From an uncultured Oscillospiraceae bacterium (GTDB lineage: Bacteria; Bacillota; Clostridia; Oscillospirales; Oscillospiraceae): a stretch of DNA of 59,592 nucleotides. Below the pieces are notes generated by a model that did not search any database, was not told the origin of the DNA, and saw only the letters and a program-made list of their open reading frames with translations. The DNA lies in NCBI GenBank assembly GCA_949494735.1, contig CATABD010000006.1, positions 1 through 59,592 of the forward strand. Direction: 5' to 3'. Below, in pieces: positions 32,501 to 40,656 of this stretch. A program made the position numbers and the translations under genes. The first letter of the stretch is position 1; each line of letters begins with the position of its first letter.

Positions 32501-35324
32501 TGACGTGGAATTTTTGGTGGCCACCAGCGACGGCACCCTGCTGGGCAACGCCAACGGGAAGTATGTGACGGACCGCGCGGGCACCATCCTGATCGAGAAC
32601 CTGGACCCCAACCTGACGCTGGTGGTAAAGGAGACCCGGAGCAGGCCGAATTACCTGCTGGACGACGTACCCCAGGCCATCAAAACAAAGCCTGGGGAAA
32701 CGGTAAAGCTGGAATTCAGGAACAAAAAGCTGGGAAATTTGGAGATCCACAAGCTGTCCAGCGCCGACAAGAGCCCCATCGAGGGGGCCCAGTTCAAGAT
32801 CACCTACGCGGACGGGAAGGTGGTGGACGCGGCCAGCGGCCAGCTCTCCTCCAACGGCCTGTATACCTCCAATAAGGAGGGCCAGATCATCCTCTCCAAC
32901 GTCACCGGCACACTGATCTGCACGGAGGTGTCCAGCGCACCCGGATTCGCCATCGACCCCAACACCCGCAGCCAGACGGTGGTAGTAAACCCCGATGATA
33001 CTCAGGAGCTCTATTTTTATAACACGCCCCTGTGCCATTTGACGCTCTCGAAGGTGGATTCGGTCACGGGGAAGCCGATCCCCAACACCACCTTCACCGT
33101 GAAGTACGCCAGCGGGGAGCTGATCGGGCGGTACACCACCGGGAAGGATGGGACGGTCACGGTCAGTGGCCTCCTGCCCGGTTCCACGGTGGTTGTGTCT
33201 GAATACAAGGTGCCGGACACCCACGTCCTCAACACCACCCCCCAGACGATCACGCTGAAAAGCGGGGCCAACACCGTGACCAGTGGCGGCACGGGCACCG
33301 TCACCACCCCTGGCGGCAACACCGGGGGCAACGGGAATAATCTGGATTTTGAAAACGACCCCAAGATGACCCTCACGATCCGGAAGTACATCAAAGGCAC
33401 CAACCGGGAACCCCTGGCCGGGGTGTGCTTCAAGGTGACGGAGGGCAGCGGCACCCCCGTGGGCCCCGGCGATGGCACTTATTACACCAATTCGGCGGGT
33501 GAGATTGTCATTGAGGGTCTGGAACCCGGCACCACCGTCACCGCCCGCGAGGTTTCTGTACCGGAGGGGTTTGTCCTGGACGGCGAACCCAAGACCATCA
33601 AGATCAAGGCGGGAAAAGAGGCCCCGGAGCTGATTTTCTGGAACGAAAGGGCCGGAACCCTCGTCATCAGGAAATTGGATAAAATTACAAAGAAACCTTT
33701 GAGTAATGTTCAGTTTGAATTGACGTATGCCGATGGCCGCTATGTGGACGCGGACAACGGCCATCTGTCCTCCAAGGGGCTGTTCCAAACGGATCAGAAC
33801 GGAGAAATCCGGGTGCAGGTGACGGGCACTGTGGTAGCAAAGGAGGTGCGGAGCATCCCTGGGTACTCCATCGACCCGGCCACCCAGATCCAGACGGTCA
33901 CGGTCAATCCTAACGACACGCAGTATCTTGTTTTTTACAACGCCCCTGCCGGGAATTTCGAGCTCATCAAGGTGGTGGCGGGCGATAAGACAAAGCGCAT
34001 CCCCGATGTGACCTTTGAGATCCGCCGCGCCGGTGACGATGCCCTGGTGGACACCATCACCACGGACAGCGAGGGCCGCGCCACCCTCCAGTTGGAGGCG
34101 GGAAATTACTATGCCGTTGAGAAGGAGTGCCCGAAGGAATTCAAGTTGGATCCCAGCCGTCACACGTTTACCGTGCGGGACGGGGAAAACACCACTTTGA
34201 CGGTGGAAAATAAGGCTTTTTCCGGCATCCAGATCCGCAAGACCGACAGTGTGACGGACAGGGGAATTTATGGTGTGAATTTCATTCTTTATGATAGCAC
34301 CAACACTCCCATCGGTCAATACACCTCGGACGACCGGGGGTACGTCTACATTGAGGGTTTGACGGACGGCGGCCGCTACTATCTGCGGGAGCTGGAAAAT
34401 CCGGGGTATGTCCCGGACACCCAGATGAAGACCGTCTACGTCAAGGCGGGCGAAGTGACCCTCGTCGAGTGGCAGAACACCCCTATCACCGCACAAATCC
34501 AGATCACCAAGAAATCCGCCGACTACAATTCCACCAACGGCCTGCCCGCTGGCACACTGCTGGAGGGCGCTGTGTTCGAAATCAGGGACAAGGCGGGCAA
34601 TCTGGTGGACACTATCCGCTCGGACAGCAGGGGCGTGGCCACCTCCAAGCCCCTGCCCCTCTCCCGCTATACCATCAAAGAGGTGAAAGCCCCGGCCAAC
34701 TACGGGGTGAGCGACCAGGAGCTGACCGCCTACCTGGAGCACGCCGGGGAGATCGTTCGCTTTGAAGTGACCAATAAGGCCCTGTCCACCGGCGTGTCCA
34801 TCACCAAGACCGGCCCCAAGCAGATCATGGCGGGCCAGCCCGTGCGCTATGTGTTCAGCGACATCGCCAACCGCTCCAATGTCCGGCTGGACAGCTTCTA
34901 TTGGAGGGATGCCCTCCCCGCCGAGGTGCGGCTGGACACGGTGGTGACGGGCACCTACAACTTCCCCGGCACCTACAAGATCACCTACCGGGTGAACGGC
35001 GGCGAACCCCGGACGCTGGCGGATAACCTGTCCACACAGAAGAATTACACCCTGGCGGCGTCCGCCACCGCCCTGGGGCTGGCCTCCAATGAGCGCGTCA
35101 CCGAGATCATGTTCGTGTTCGGGCAGGCCCCCGGCGGGTTCGCCCAGGTGGAGAAGCCCATGCTGTACTGCACCGCCGTCAGGAGCATCGCGGCCACCTC
35201 CTTCGTGAACGTGGCCGACGTGGGCGGCGTGTATGGCGGCGTTTGGGTACAGGCTGTCTCCCGGTGGGTCACTACCGTGTACGGAAAGCCCATCGTGCCC
35301 ACCCTGCCCAAGACGGGCTATTGA
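29568..35324 (+). CDS. Giant Cna_B-repeat (SpaA-like) surface adhesin ending in LPKTGY
   Basis: The TTG start after AAAAGGAGG opens a signal peptide (VISLLVALVCVMGVLPLSAFA), giving about 1918 aa. An N-terminal ~270-residue globular domain (ALCAYQKGTLGP, WFMVAQAMSWYYEHG) resembles thioester-type adhesin heads. About 15 Cna_B/SpaA repeats follow, each with a lysine strand such as LTVSK/KKVD, a central Asp/Glu region and a closing glutamate (YxxxExxxPxGY), as needed for intramolecular isopeptide bonds. A final beta-rich domain leads to PTLPKTGY and stop. The LPKTG motif is at the very end with no hydrophobic segment or basic tail. It likely binds recipient cells during mating. Sortase is two genes upstream. 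Confidence 0.93.
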   Translation: MKHKFINRVISLLVALVCVMGVLPLSAFATTGLSSAPASITQKSSDYMKIGGRSVRYKAASSVINNVGLPYVFDEQVDVPGFGSTRALCAYQKGTLGPGANGQKWDFKEEVRNASLRVLLTYVYAHTYGSFTDAGNARGLEHWNEYWSNIWFMVAQAMSWYYEHGIIKDVNSDREGFKEQCAEEFVAAMRLYHDTYGQSSFIKDWSKIGTHSIIDSADGGATGNSAYDYISTGVELVLNHPEYYHNYHLWIYEWDKSQPWKLAGQSGVPMQRLLIAVPDEQQEDTSVQLTVKKLEAGTNKPIPNVTFKVEGMDGDSAFSVTRKTGVDGTFTLTAEADDLIAGQYKITEDAVPEGYVAQTASQIVTVMPNGSANSVFTFYNEPTTTTTTPGTGSIRKVDADNPTVGIPGAVIRITSVKLDDGGSYFGEFVTKDGGYILKEDLDFANLPTGAYLAEEITPPQGFILSSDVSKVKQPFVWDGEHDVSLVFENSSKVKIQLKKVDESGSPLAGAIFLVLRDGQIISTEETQPDGTITVSNVVEGHYEFVEVSAPAGFDCDRSPVGVHVNAEDLQGEQTIVVTKVNHHKRTLTISKRDAESGEPIPNTSFHIRGVNLGYENDVVTGADGKVVLESMPSGCFEIEETAVPSPWLLDANNRKTVWIDAKQDKDVTADFVNSTRPGIRLLKLDGQTGKPVAGATFLIEEVNGGFSDRRQTDKDGLIVLEGKDGVRPGAYKISEVEAAPNYVLDDTVHIVQLEENRTTTIELTNLMKPTLKILKVDSITKNPVAHAKFQIWRASGETKTGDYHDLGTFYSDENGEIVLEHTDPGWFKISELEAPSGYSIKQADYEFYLAAGETKTVQVENVPLSALVVYKYDRITGEPVEGAIFQVKYLSGTSGTGGTVIGTYRTLKNGSFTVTGLAAGAYVVEELASDSSHIVDAAPQTAYISGKQQDVVQLYFGNSPKSSLLISKVDARDGTPLSDVEFLVATSDGTLLGNANGKYVTDRAGTILIENLDPNLTLVVKETRSRPNYLLDDVPQAIKTKPGETVKLEFRNKKLGNLEIHKLSSADKSPIEGAQFKITYADGKVVDAASGQLSSNGLYTSNKEGQIILSNVTGTLICTEVSSAPGFAIDPNTRSQTVVVNPDDTQELYFYNTPLCHLTLSKVDSVTGKPIPNTTFTVKYASGELIGRYTTGKDGTVTVSGLLPGSTVVVSEYKVPDTHVLNTTPQTITLKSGANTVTSGGTGTVTTPGGNTGGNGNNLDFENDPKMTLTIRKYIKGTNREPLAGVCFKVTEGSGTPVGPGDGTYYTNSAGEIVIEGLEPGTTVTAREVSVPEGFVLDGEPKTIKIKAGKEAPELIFWNERAGTLVIRKLDKITKKPLSNVQFELTYADGRYVDADNGHLSSKGLFQTDQNGEIRVQVTGTVVAKEVRSIPGYSIDPATQIQTVTVNPNDTQYLVFYNAPAGNFELIKVVAGDKTKRIPDVTFEIRRAGDDALVDTITTDSEGRATLQLEAGNYYAVEKECPKEFKLDPSRHTFTVRDGENTTLTVENKAFSGIQIRKTDSVTDRGIYGVNFILYDSTNTPIGQYTSDDRGYVYIEGLTDGGRYYLRELENPGYVPDTQMKTVYVKAGEVTLVEWQNTPITAQIQITKKSADYNSTNGLPAGTLLEGAVFEIRDKAGNLVDTIRSDSRGVATSKPLPLSRYTIKEVKAPANYGVSDQELTAYLEHAGEIVRFEVTNKALSTGVSITKTGPKQIMAGQPVRYVFSDIANRSNVRLDSFYWRDALPAEVRLDTVVTGTYNFPGTYKITYRVNGGEPRTLADNLSTQKNYTLAASATALGLASNERVTEIMFVFGQAPGGFAQVEKPMLYCTAVRSIAATSFVNVADVGGVYGGVWVQAVSRWVTTVYGKPIVPTLPKTGY

Positions 35325-35338
35325 CATCAACTCTTTGC

Positions 35339-35369
35339 GCCGCGCCGTCCGCACTCCGGGCGGCGCGGC
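35339..35369 (+). terminator. Terminator-like hairpin after the adhesin gene
   Basis: GCCGCGCCGTCCG pairs with CGGGCGGCGCGGC (one G-U) over five bases. There is no T-run. The next gene's ribosome binding site follows nine bases later. Confidence 0.6.
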
Positions 35370-35393
35370 CCGTGAGAGGAGGGCGGCACAAAA

Positions 35394-36413
35394 ATGTACC
35401 CATCCCACAGCAGCTATTGGGATATCCGGCAAAACAGGTCCGTGTGCATTGCCTCCCCGGTGGGTCAGGCGCAGTTTATGCTCACCGGCTACACCCACAT
35501 GATCGAACCGCGTCCAAACGAATGGCTGCTCCTTTGCCGGTTCGCGGATACCATTGGGATCGAGCATGGCAGCAGGGAACTCCGGGAACTGCGACAGCTT
35601 GCGGAGTATCTGGACAAATCCTGTTTTGAGGGTTTGAACGGCTATGTCAATCCCGTAGTGGCCACTGAGATAGAAAAGGAGATTATCCTGCGCTCCGCTC
35701 CTTACTATGCCCATGGCCTGGGACACGACATCACCCCCGCCGCGAGGCTTTTGAAGGACTATGAACAGAACGGCCCCGTTTTTACCCAGGCGGAGCGGAA
35801 TTTGATCTTGACCTACGCATATTTCATGGGCAGCATCCGGGACACAGAACAGATCGCCGGAAGGATGGCCGCTCATGATTTTTCCAGCCGGGATATCGCC
35901 GCCGCCTGCATTGCTATTGAGGCGGTCAATTTGGAGTGGAGCGGTTTGGGGCAGATGGAGGGGCTTGAGATGGGCGCCGCAAAATGCCCCACGCTCCAAT
36001 TCAGCTTTGAAAACTGCGAGGACCCCATGAAGGTCTATCCGCGCTTTGCCTTTTATCCGACCCTATTCCCCCACGGGGGCGAGCTCCTTCAGAACGGGGT
36101 GGTGATACGGCCCTGCCCCGATGCTCCGGGCCGTTGGCAGTCCGACCTGTGGAAGATCGACCAGACCTATACAGCGCCGCGTTATTATACGGAGATTGGC
36201 TGCGGCGTCTTTCATTTAGCGGAGTATGTGGATATTGACAATCCGCAAGACCTGGAGGCGTCGGTGAACAAGGGCTGTATCATCCCGCGACAGCCGGAAA
36301 ATTTGTCCGTTGCACACCGAAAATCTGTCCGGGGGCAGTTGCGGGAGGCGGCGCGGGAGGTCAGCCAGCGTCCGCCCTCGGAAGAACGGCCCAAAGGCGG
36401 CGGGGCCCGTTAA
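35394..36413 (+). CDS. Unknown element protein with KPS-like tail
   Basis: The 339-aa protein follows GAGGAGGG. It is soluble, mixed alpha/beta, with no motif I know. The first ~200 residues are mainly helical (IEHGSRELRELRQLAEYLDKS, ILTYAYFMGSIRDTEQIAGRM) and the following ~100 beta-rich. The C-terminus from 36321 is KSVRGQLREAAREVSQRPP and a basic end, a variant of the shared tail that has lost the proline. It precedes pcfB and virD4, in a position where such elements keep accessory transfer genes. Function unknown. Confidence 0.75.
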   Translation: MYPSHSSYWDIRQNRSVCIASPVGQAQFMLTGYTHMIEPRPNEWLLLCRFADTIGIEHGSRELRELRQLAEYLDKSCFEGLNGYVNPVVATEIEKEIILRSAPYYAHGLGHDITPAARLLKDYEQNGPVFTQAERNLILTYAYFMGSIRDTEQIAGRMAAHDFSSRDIAAACIAIEAVNLEWSGLGQMEGLEMGAAKCPTLQFSFENCEDPMKVYPRFAFYPTLFPHGGELLQNGVVIRPCPDAPGRWQSDLWKIDQTYTAPRYYTEIGCGVFHLAEYVDIDNPQDLEASVNKGCIIPRQPENLSVAHRKSVRGQLREAAREVSQRPPSEERPKGGGAR

Positions 36414-36449
36414 TGCCGCCCATCCCAATTTTGAAAGGAGGCGACCATC

Positions 36450-36929
36450 ATGCAGGACGAAGTGCGGGACAAATCCGTGGCATTCGTCATCAGCGTAGGC
36501 AAGACAGGCGGCAGGCTCACCGCCGACCTGCTGAGAACGGCCATGCGCCGCTATCTGGAGCAGTCCCGGCACCCCCAGGCCCACCATGGAAAGCAGACGG
36601 TGAAGCAGCTTGTGGAGCAGGGCGCAGGGGTGCAGAACATTGAGATCACCGATAAAAATATCAAGTCCTTTGAGCGCGTGGCCCGGAAGTATGGCGTGGA
36701 TTTCGCGCTGAAAAAGGACCCCGCCGAGGGGAAATACCTGGTTTTCTTCAAGTCCAGGGATGCGGACGCCCTCAACGCCGCCTTTGCGGAGTACACCGCC
36801 AAGACCATGGGGCGCACCACCCCTAAGAAGCCCTCCCTGCTGGCCCGTCTCAGCCACTTCAAGGAGGTGGCAAAGCAGATGGCCCAGAACCGGGCGAGAA
36901 ACCGGGAGAAGGGGGAGATGGAGAGGTGA
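36450..36929 (+). CDS. pcfB: PcfB-family (DUF3801) coupling-protein partner
   Basis: The 159-aa protein, with AAAGGAGG upstream, matches PcfB/DUF3801: an N-terminal segment (SVAFVISVGKTGGRLTADLL), a helical region, and the central LVEQGAGVQNIEITDKNIKSF with KYGVDFALKKDPAEGKYLVFF. PcfB of pCF10 helps recruit the relaxosome to the VirD4-type coupling protein. Here its stop overlaps the virD4 start (GTGA), the classic pair. The C-terminal region from 36828 has the tail motif KPSLLARLSHFKEVAKQM, ending in Arg/Glu-rich residues. Confidence 0.9.
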   Translation: MQDEVRDKSVAFVISVGKTGGRLTADLLRTAMRRYLEQSRHPQAHHGKQTVKQLVEQGAGVQNIEITDKNIKSFERVARKYGVDFALKKDPAEGKYLVFFKSRDADALNAAFAEYTAKTMGRTTPKKPSLLARLSHFKEVAKQMAQNRARNREKGEMER

Positions 36930-37403
36930 AGCTGGATGTGAAGAAATTCCTGCTCCAAAATTTCCCCTATGTGTTTCTGTTCTGGTTCTTTGACCGGGTG
37001 GGCGAAGGCTGGCGGCTGGCGGGAGGTGCCGACGTGGTGGAGCAGGCCATGGGCATGGTGTCCGGGCTGGGCCAGCTCATCGCTCGGAATCCTCTGCCCA
37101 GCTTCCACCCCCAGGACCTGCTTGTGGGGCTGATCGGGGCTGTGGCCGTCCGGCTGGCGGTGTACTTCAAGGCGCAGAACGCCAAGAAATACCGCCGGGG
37201 TGTAGAGTATGGGTCGGCGCGTTGGGGCGAGCCCAAAGACATTGCCCCTTTCATTGACCCCAAGTTTGACCAGAACATTTTGCTCACCCAGACCGAGCGC
37301 ATCATGGTGGGCAGGAATAAAAACCCTAAATACAATATCAATAAAAATGTGCTGATTATCGGTGGTTCCGGATCTGGTAAGACACGATTTCACATTAAGC
37401 CGA
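36926..37403 (+). pseudogene. virD4: VirD4/TraG coupling protein, 5' fragment
   Basis: The GTG start overlaps pcfB. Two N-terminal membrane segments (about residues 8-25 and 62-85), the conserved YGSARWGEPKDIAPFID and the Walker A motif IIGGSGSGKTRF are intact. The match ends after HIKP at 37403, where foreign DNA begins with GTGCG. The frame runs only a few more codons to a stop at 37426. The remainder of the gene resumes at 43914, so the coupling ATPase is split by 6.5 kb, with about 14 codons (the ...SSYxxTDP region) missing. Unless a second copy exists, DNA cannot be delivered to the channel. Confidence 0.93.
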
Positions 37404-37587
37404 GTGCGTCCGTAAGGGCAGAGTGACGCCTGCCCGCGGAGCTGTTGAAATCCCACCTTGAGCAAGTGGTGGACAAGGTATCACGCGGTGGTCAATCCAA
37501 AGGGACAGGAGGCCCGCGCAGACCACACAAACGCAACCCATCATCCCCCGACTAACCCTGAAAGGGAAACCGGAGGGCGACCATAGC
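37404..37587 (+). other. Possible 5' end of a group II intron
   Basis: The foreign DNA starts with GTGCG, the conserved 5' start of bacterial group II introns, right after CCGA of virD4, that is, inside what would be the Lys-Pro-Asn codons. A compact stem GGGCAG/CTGCCC (37416-37435) and other short pairings follow, as expected for domain I. No intron protein, domain V or 3' end is present. The sequence passes into the recombinase fragment near 37588. Identification rests on the 5' motif, the insertion position and the structure only. Confidence 0.45.
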
Positions 37588-38670
37588 AAGGGCTTTCACG
37601 ACCCTTATCGCTGGTCAAGTACGGCGGTAGGGTACATCCTGGAGAAGCAGGAGTACATGGGGCATACCGTGTTAGGTAAGACCATTTGCGAGAACTACAA
37701 AACCAAGAAGCGGCGCAAGGCCAAACCGGACGAATTGATGATTTTCCATAATACCCATGAAGCCATTGTAGACGAGGAAACATGGCAACTTGCCCACCGT
37801 CTGAAGCGGACTATCCGCAAGCCCAGCTATCCAGACCGCCCCGCTAATCCGCTGACCGGTCTTCTCTACTGTGCTGACTGCGGGCACAAGCTGACCCACC
37901 ACCAGCCGTCCCCGAATAAGAAGAAAGTTTATGACGCTGACGATTACTACCTGTGCGGCGGCTACCGCCAGTTGACCCATGACTGTACCATCCACTACAT
38001 CAAGACCTCCACCGTTGAGAAGCTGGTGCTGGCGGCGATTCGTGAAGTGAGCGCATACGTCATGGAGGACGAGAAAGAGTTTGTCCGCATGGTGCGGGAT
38101 GCCGCCAATGCGGGACAGGAGCAGAACGCCAGGGAGCAGAAGAAGCGGCTCCGTCAGGTAGAGAAGCGGATTGCCGAATTGGACGGCCTGATAAAGAAAC
38201 TGTACGAGGGAAACGCCACGGGCAAGATTCCCGATAAGCATTTCAATCGGCTGTTGTCCGAATATGACGCAGAACAGAGCGCATTGGAGCAGGAGGCCGC
38301 AGGGCTGAACGATGGCATTACCACCCAGGCTGAGGACAGCATGAGGGCGCAAAAGTTTGTTTCCCTTGTGCGCCGCTACACCAGCTTTGACGAACTGACC
38401 GCCCCCATGCTGAATGAGTTTATAGAGAAAGTTGTTGTCCATGAAGCAGACAAATCCACTGGTGATCGTAGGCAGAAGGTTGATATATATTTTAACTTTA
38501 TCGGCTGTTTTGTTCCTCCACGGCAGGAGGTTTCCCTGACCGCCGAGGAAGAAGCGAAAGCGCAAAAGGCATTGGCGGCGAGGAACCGGGAACGGGAACA
38601 GAACAAACTGCGGATGCGCCGGGTGAGGGCGGCAAAGAAAGCGGCGGAACAAGCCAGCGTCACCGCCTAA
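37588..38670 (+). pseudogene. Truncated large serine recombinase (TnpX-type)
   Basis: The reading frame picks up the family inside the Recombinase domain at FHDPYRWSSTAVGYILEKQEY and runs to the end. It covers a zinc ribbon (CADCGHKL ... CGGYRQLTHDC), a long coiled coil (REQKKRLRQVEKRIAELDGLI) and a basic C-terminus. The N-terminal resolvase domain with the catalytic serine is missing, and upstream sequence is the intron-like piece. The intact enzymes cut at GA dinucleotides to excise and insert Tn4451-like elements. The remaining fragment may bind DNA but cannot recombine. TnpW at the other end of the insertion fits this origin. Confidence 0.9.
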
Positions 38671-38671
38671 C

Positions 38672-38685
38672 CCCCTGCTGGTAAA
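38672..38685 (+). repeat. 14-bp direct repeat flanking the R-M island, copy 1
   Basis: CCCCTGCTGGTAAA, immediately after the recombinase stop, recurs at 43505-43518 before tnpW. The two copies bracket the four-gene island. Confidence 0.75.
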
Positions 38686-38718
38686 AGACCCTCTCTGCTG
38701 TGATCGTCAGATAGAAGA

Positions 38719-38760
38719 AAATCAGCATTACGCCTTAATTGGTGCAATGCTGATTTTTCG
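38719..38760. terminator. Bidirectional terminator between recombinase fragment and XRE gene
   Basis: AAATCAGCATT and AATGCTGATTT pair over a loop of about 18 bases, with TTTTCG TTTTT after and A-rich sequence before. Confidence 0.75.
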
Positions 38761-38780
38761 TTTTTGATTGAACGGCGGGT

Positions 38781-39035
38781 TCAGTTGAATGTCAGAAGTT
38801 GATACGGTTCCACATCAAGCGCCTTTGCAATGCGGTACAGAGAAAGCATTGACAAGGGATAGCTGCTTGTCGATTCAATATGGCTGATGGTCGAGTAACT
38901 CAAGCCGCTATGCTCTGCCAATTCCTCCTGGCTCAAGCCGGCTTTCTTCCTGAAGAACTGGATACGAAATCCGATGTTTTTCAGAAATTGAGATTCGTCC
39001 GCTGTGTAACATTTTTTCGTGTTTATGACGGACAC
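38781..39035 (-). CDS. XRE-family regulator of the R-M island
   Basis: The 84-aa protein is almost entirely one helix-turn-helix domain (IQFFRKKAGLSQEELAEHSGLS, recognition helix YSTISHIEST). It starts at a GTG fused to AAAGGA, so the true start is not certain. It is divergent from the SLOG gene and about 145 bp from it. Small XRE proteins beside restriction-modification genes often act as controller (C) proteins, delaying the nuclease until the host DNA is methylated. That is a reasonable but unproven reading here. Confidence 0.85.
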   Translation of the reverse strand: MSVINTKKCYTADESQFLKNIGFRIQFFRKKAGLSQEELAEHSGLSYSTISHIESTSSYPLSMLSLYRIAKALDVEPYQLLTFN

Positions 39036-39109
39036 TCCTTTGCCAAAACATCATGACTATATGTTACACTCTATGCAATCACATTTGAACGCTTTATAAT
39101 GGGCTTATC

Positions 39110-39138
39110 TTGCAGTATATTCGCAAACATGCTATAAT
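39110..39138 (+). promoter_or_regulatory. Promoter of the SLOG-lipoprotein unit
   Basis: TTGCAG, 17 bp, TATAAT, followed 44 bp later by the SLOG gene start. It lies in the region shared with the divergent XRE gene. Confidence 0.8.
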
Positions 39139-39181
39139 AAACCGAACTAATCCAAGAAACATCACTTTGGGAGGTATTCGC

Positions 39182-39742
39182 ATGAAAGATAAACTTGACG
39201 CTAATAGGTGCTGTGCCTTTACGGGGCACCGCCCCGCCAAATTCCCCTGGAAGTATGACGAGAAAGACCCCCGGTGTGTTGAATTGAAAGCTGTGCTTGC
39301 CCGTCAGATCGACAAGCTGGCGGCGGCTGGTGTGACGGACTTCTTTACCGGGATGGCCCTCGGTGTGGATACCTGGGCGGCTATGGCCGTTCTTGACCTG
39401 CGGGAGAGAAACCCGGCTATCAAACTCCACTGTGTTCTGCCCTGTGAAGGGCAGGAAGCCACATGGAAACTTACCGCCCAGGTGCGCTATAAATACATTC
39501 TCAGTGAAGCGGATTCCGTTGAATATGTGAAGCGGCTTTATGATGGGAAATGTATGCTGGAGCGCAATCAACGGCTGGTTGACTATGCTGGGATTCTGCT
39601 GGCGGTTTACAACGGAGAGAAGCGGGGCGGGACGGCTGCTACCGTCCGCTACGCTCAAAAGGCGGGCCGGGAGATTATCGTGATTGACCCGATTGCCCGG
39701 CGCATAACTCATGAACACCCGGCCCCGGACAAGAAGCCGTAA
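39182..39742 (+). CDS. SLOG-fold protein, DUF1273/YpsA-like
   Basis: The ATG after GGGAGGT gives 186 aa. The sequence has the DUF1273 marks: CAFTGHRPAKFPW near the start, FTGMALGVDTWAA as the phosphate-binding loop, and a Rossmann-like alternation of strands and helices ending in REIIVIDP. SLOG proteins bind nucleotides or their derivatives, and several branches act as sensors or effectors in antiviral systems. YpsA itself is linked to cell-division control in Bacillus. Here the gene sits between the XRE regulator and the MmeI-like enzyme with a lipoprotein, so a defence-related role is possible but not shown. Confidence 0.85.
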   Translation: MKDKLDANRCCAFTGHRPAKFPWKYDEKDPRCVELKAVLARQIDKLAAAGVTDFFTGMALGVDTWAAMAVLDLRERNPAIKLHCVLPCEGQEATWKLTAQVRYKYILSEADSVEYVKRLYDGKCMLERNQRLVDYAGILLAVYNGEKRGGTAATVRYAQKAGREIIVIDPIARRITHEHPAPDKKP

Positions 39743-39754
39743 TGGAGGATGGAT

Positions 39755-40408
39755 ATGAAACGATTGGTTCTTGCCCTGCTGGTAATACTGCCTCTTATCC
39801 TAACCGGGTGTGGAGCAGAACAAAACGCCGCCCTGGACGGTGAGGTCGTGTATTCCTCCGAAACATCAGCAGAGGATTGTTACCTGTGCGGGGATGGCTT
39901 TGATAACCTGATTTCGTCATATTGGGGGCAGGACAATGTGGCGCTCATCAGCCTGAACAGCTTTGAGATTAAGCCGATTGAAATTAACCGCTACGACAGG
40001 TTGAGCAGACAGTTGATTGAAGAATATGCTGGCGTTGTGTCTTTCGGCGGCGGCAGCAGCAAAGACGGCGGATTCTCCGCCAGTTTGATGATTGACTATG
40101 ACAGAGGGTACGCCACTGGTTCCGTGGACTTCCTCGCTGACGAAACCCTGGACGTAGACAAGGCAGCTTCTTTCTTGTGCGCCGACTGTCTGAATGAGAT
40201 TTTGCCGCAGAACGTCAGCCGGTGTTTTGGTGTCGGCGCTGTCAATTTTGCCACGAAGGAAATTCAATTATTTGAGGAAAACCTTGGCGGGTTTGGCCTT
40301 GAGGATTTTTACTTTGACTGCAATCTGGAAGAAAACAAAAACAGCGATTCTCGCAAGATGGATATTTTGATTTTTTACTGTCCCATACGATATGAGGAAA
40401 CGCCCTGA
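39755..40408 (+). CDS. Lipoprotein of unknown function
   Basis: The ATG 39755 is six bases after GGAGG. The signal sequence LVLALLVILPLILTGCG has a lipobox with the modified Cys at about residue 19, so the protein is tethered outside the membrane. The ~195-residue mature part is acidic and contains two CxxC-like pairs (EDCYLCGDG, LCADCL) that may form disulfides or bind metal. I do not recognise the family. It follows the SLOG gene by 12 bp, so both are probably co-transcribed. Confidence 0.8.
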   Translation: MKRLVLALLVILPLILTGCGAEQNAALDGEVVYSSETSAEDCYLCGDGFDNLISSYWGQDNVALISLNSFEIKPIEINRYDRLSRQLIEEYAGVVSFGGGSSKDGGFSASLMIDYDRGYATGSVDFLADETLDVDKAASFLCADCLNEILPQNVSRCFGVGAVNFATKEIQLFEENLGGFGLEDFYFDCNLEENKNSDSRKMDILIFYCPIRYEETP

Positions 40409-40571
40409 AAGGGCGTTTCCCTTCCTGCGCGGATGTGCAGGAAGGAGCGACCAACGGGAGCGACAAAAGCCACGCCGTCAGGCGTGTTCGACTGGACGCA
40501 AAGCGGACAGTCCGGGGCTTGGGGGAACCCCAACAAGACGCATCGGAATAGCCAAAAGGATATTCCGATGC
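40397..40571. other. Densely structured intergenic region with five inverted repeats
   Basis: Within 175 bp lie five hairpins: GAAACGCCCT/AGGGCGTTTC (40397-40419), CTTCCTGC/GCAGGAAG (40421-40444), CACGCC/GGCGTG (40471-40486), TTGGGG/CCCCAA (40519-40533) and GCATCGGAATA/TATTCCGATGC (40540-40571). The first overlaps the lipoprotein stop and may terminate. The rest looks like a folded RNA or a transfer-origin remnant; neither is proven. Confidence 0.6.
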
Positions 40572-40595
40572 ATTGCTTGCCCTTTCCATTAGCGA

Positions 40596-40624
40596 TTGCC
40601 ATTTTTGCCCTGGTGTAGTATACT
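40596..40624 (+). promoter_or_regulatory. Promoter of the MmeI-like gene
   Basis: TTGCCA, 17 bp, TATACT, 32 bp upstream of the start codon. The GCATCGGAATA inverted repeat lies just upstream and is a candidate binding site for the XRE protein. Confidence 0.78.
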
Positions 40625-40656
40625 GATTGCAACACCCCTTTTGCGGAGGTAACACG

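Noticed and set aside
32157-35999. 1280-residue reverse open frame
   Set aside because: Antisense of the adhesin gene; the true frame has a signal peptide, Cna_B repeats and LPKTG.
40471-40571. CRISPR array or retron RNA
   Set aside because: The inverted repeats differ from each other, there are no spaced direct repeats, and no reverse transcriptase or Cas gene is near.
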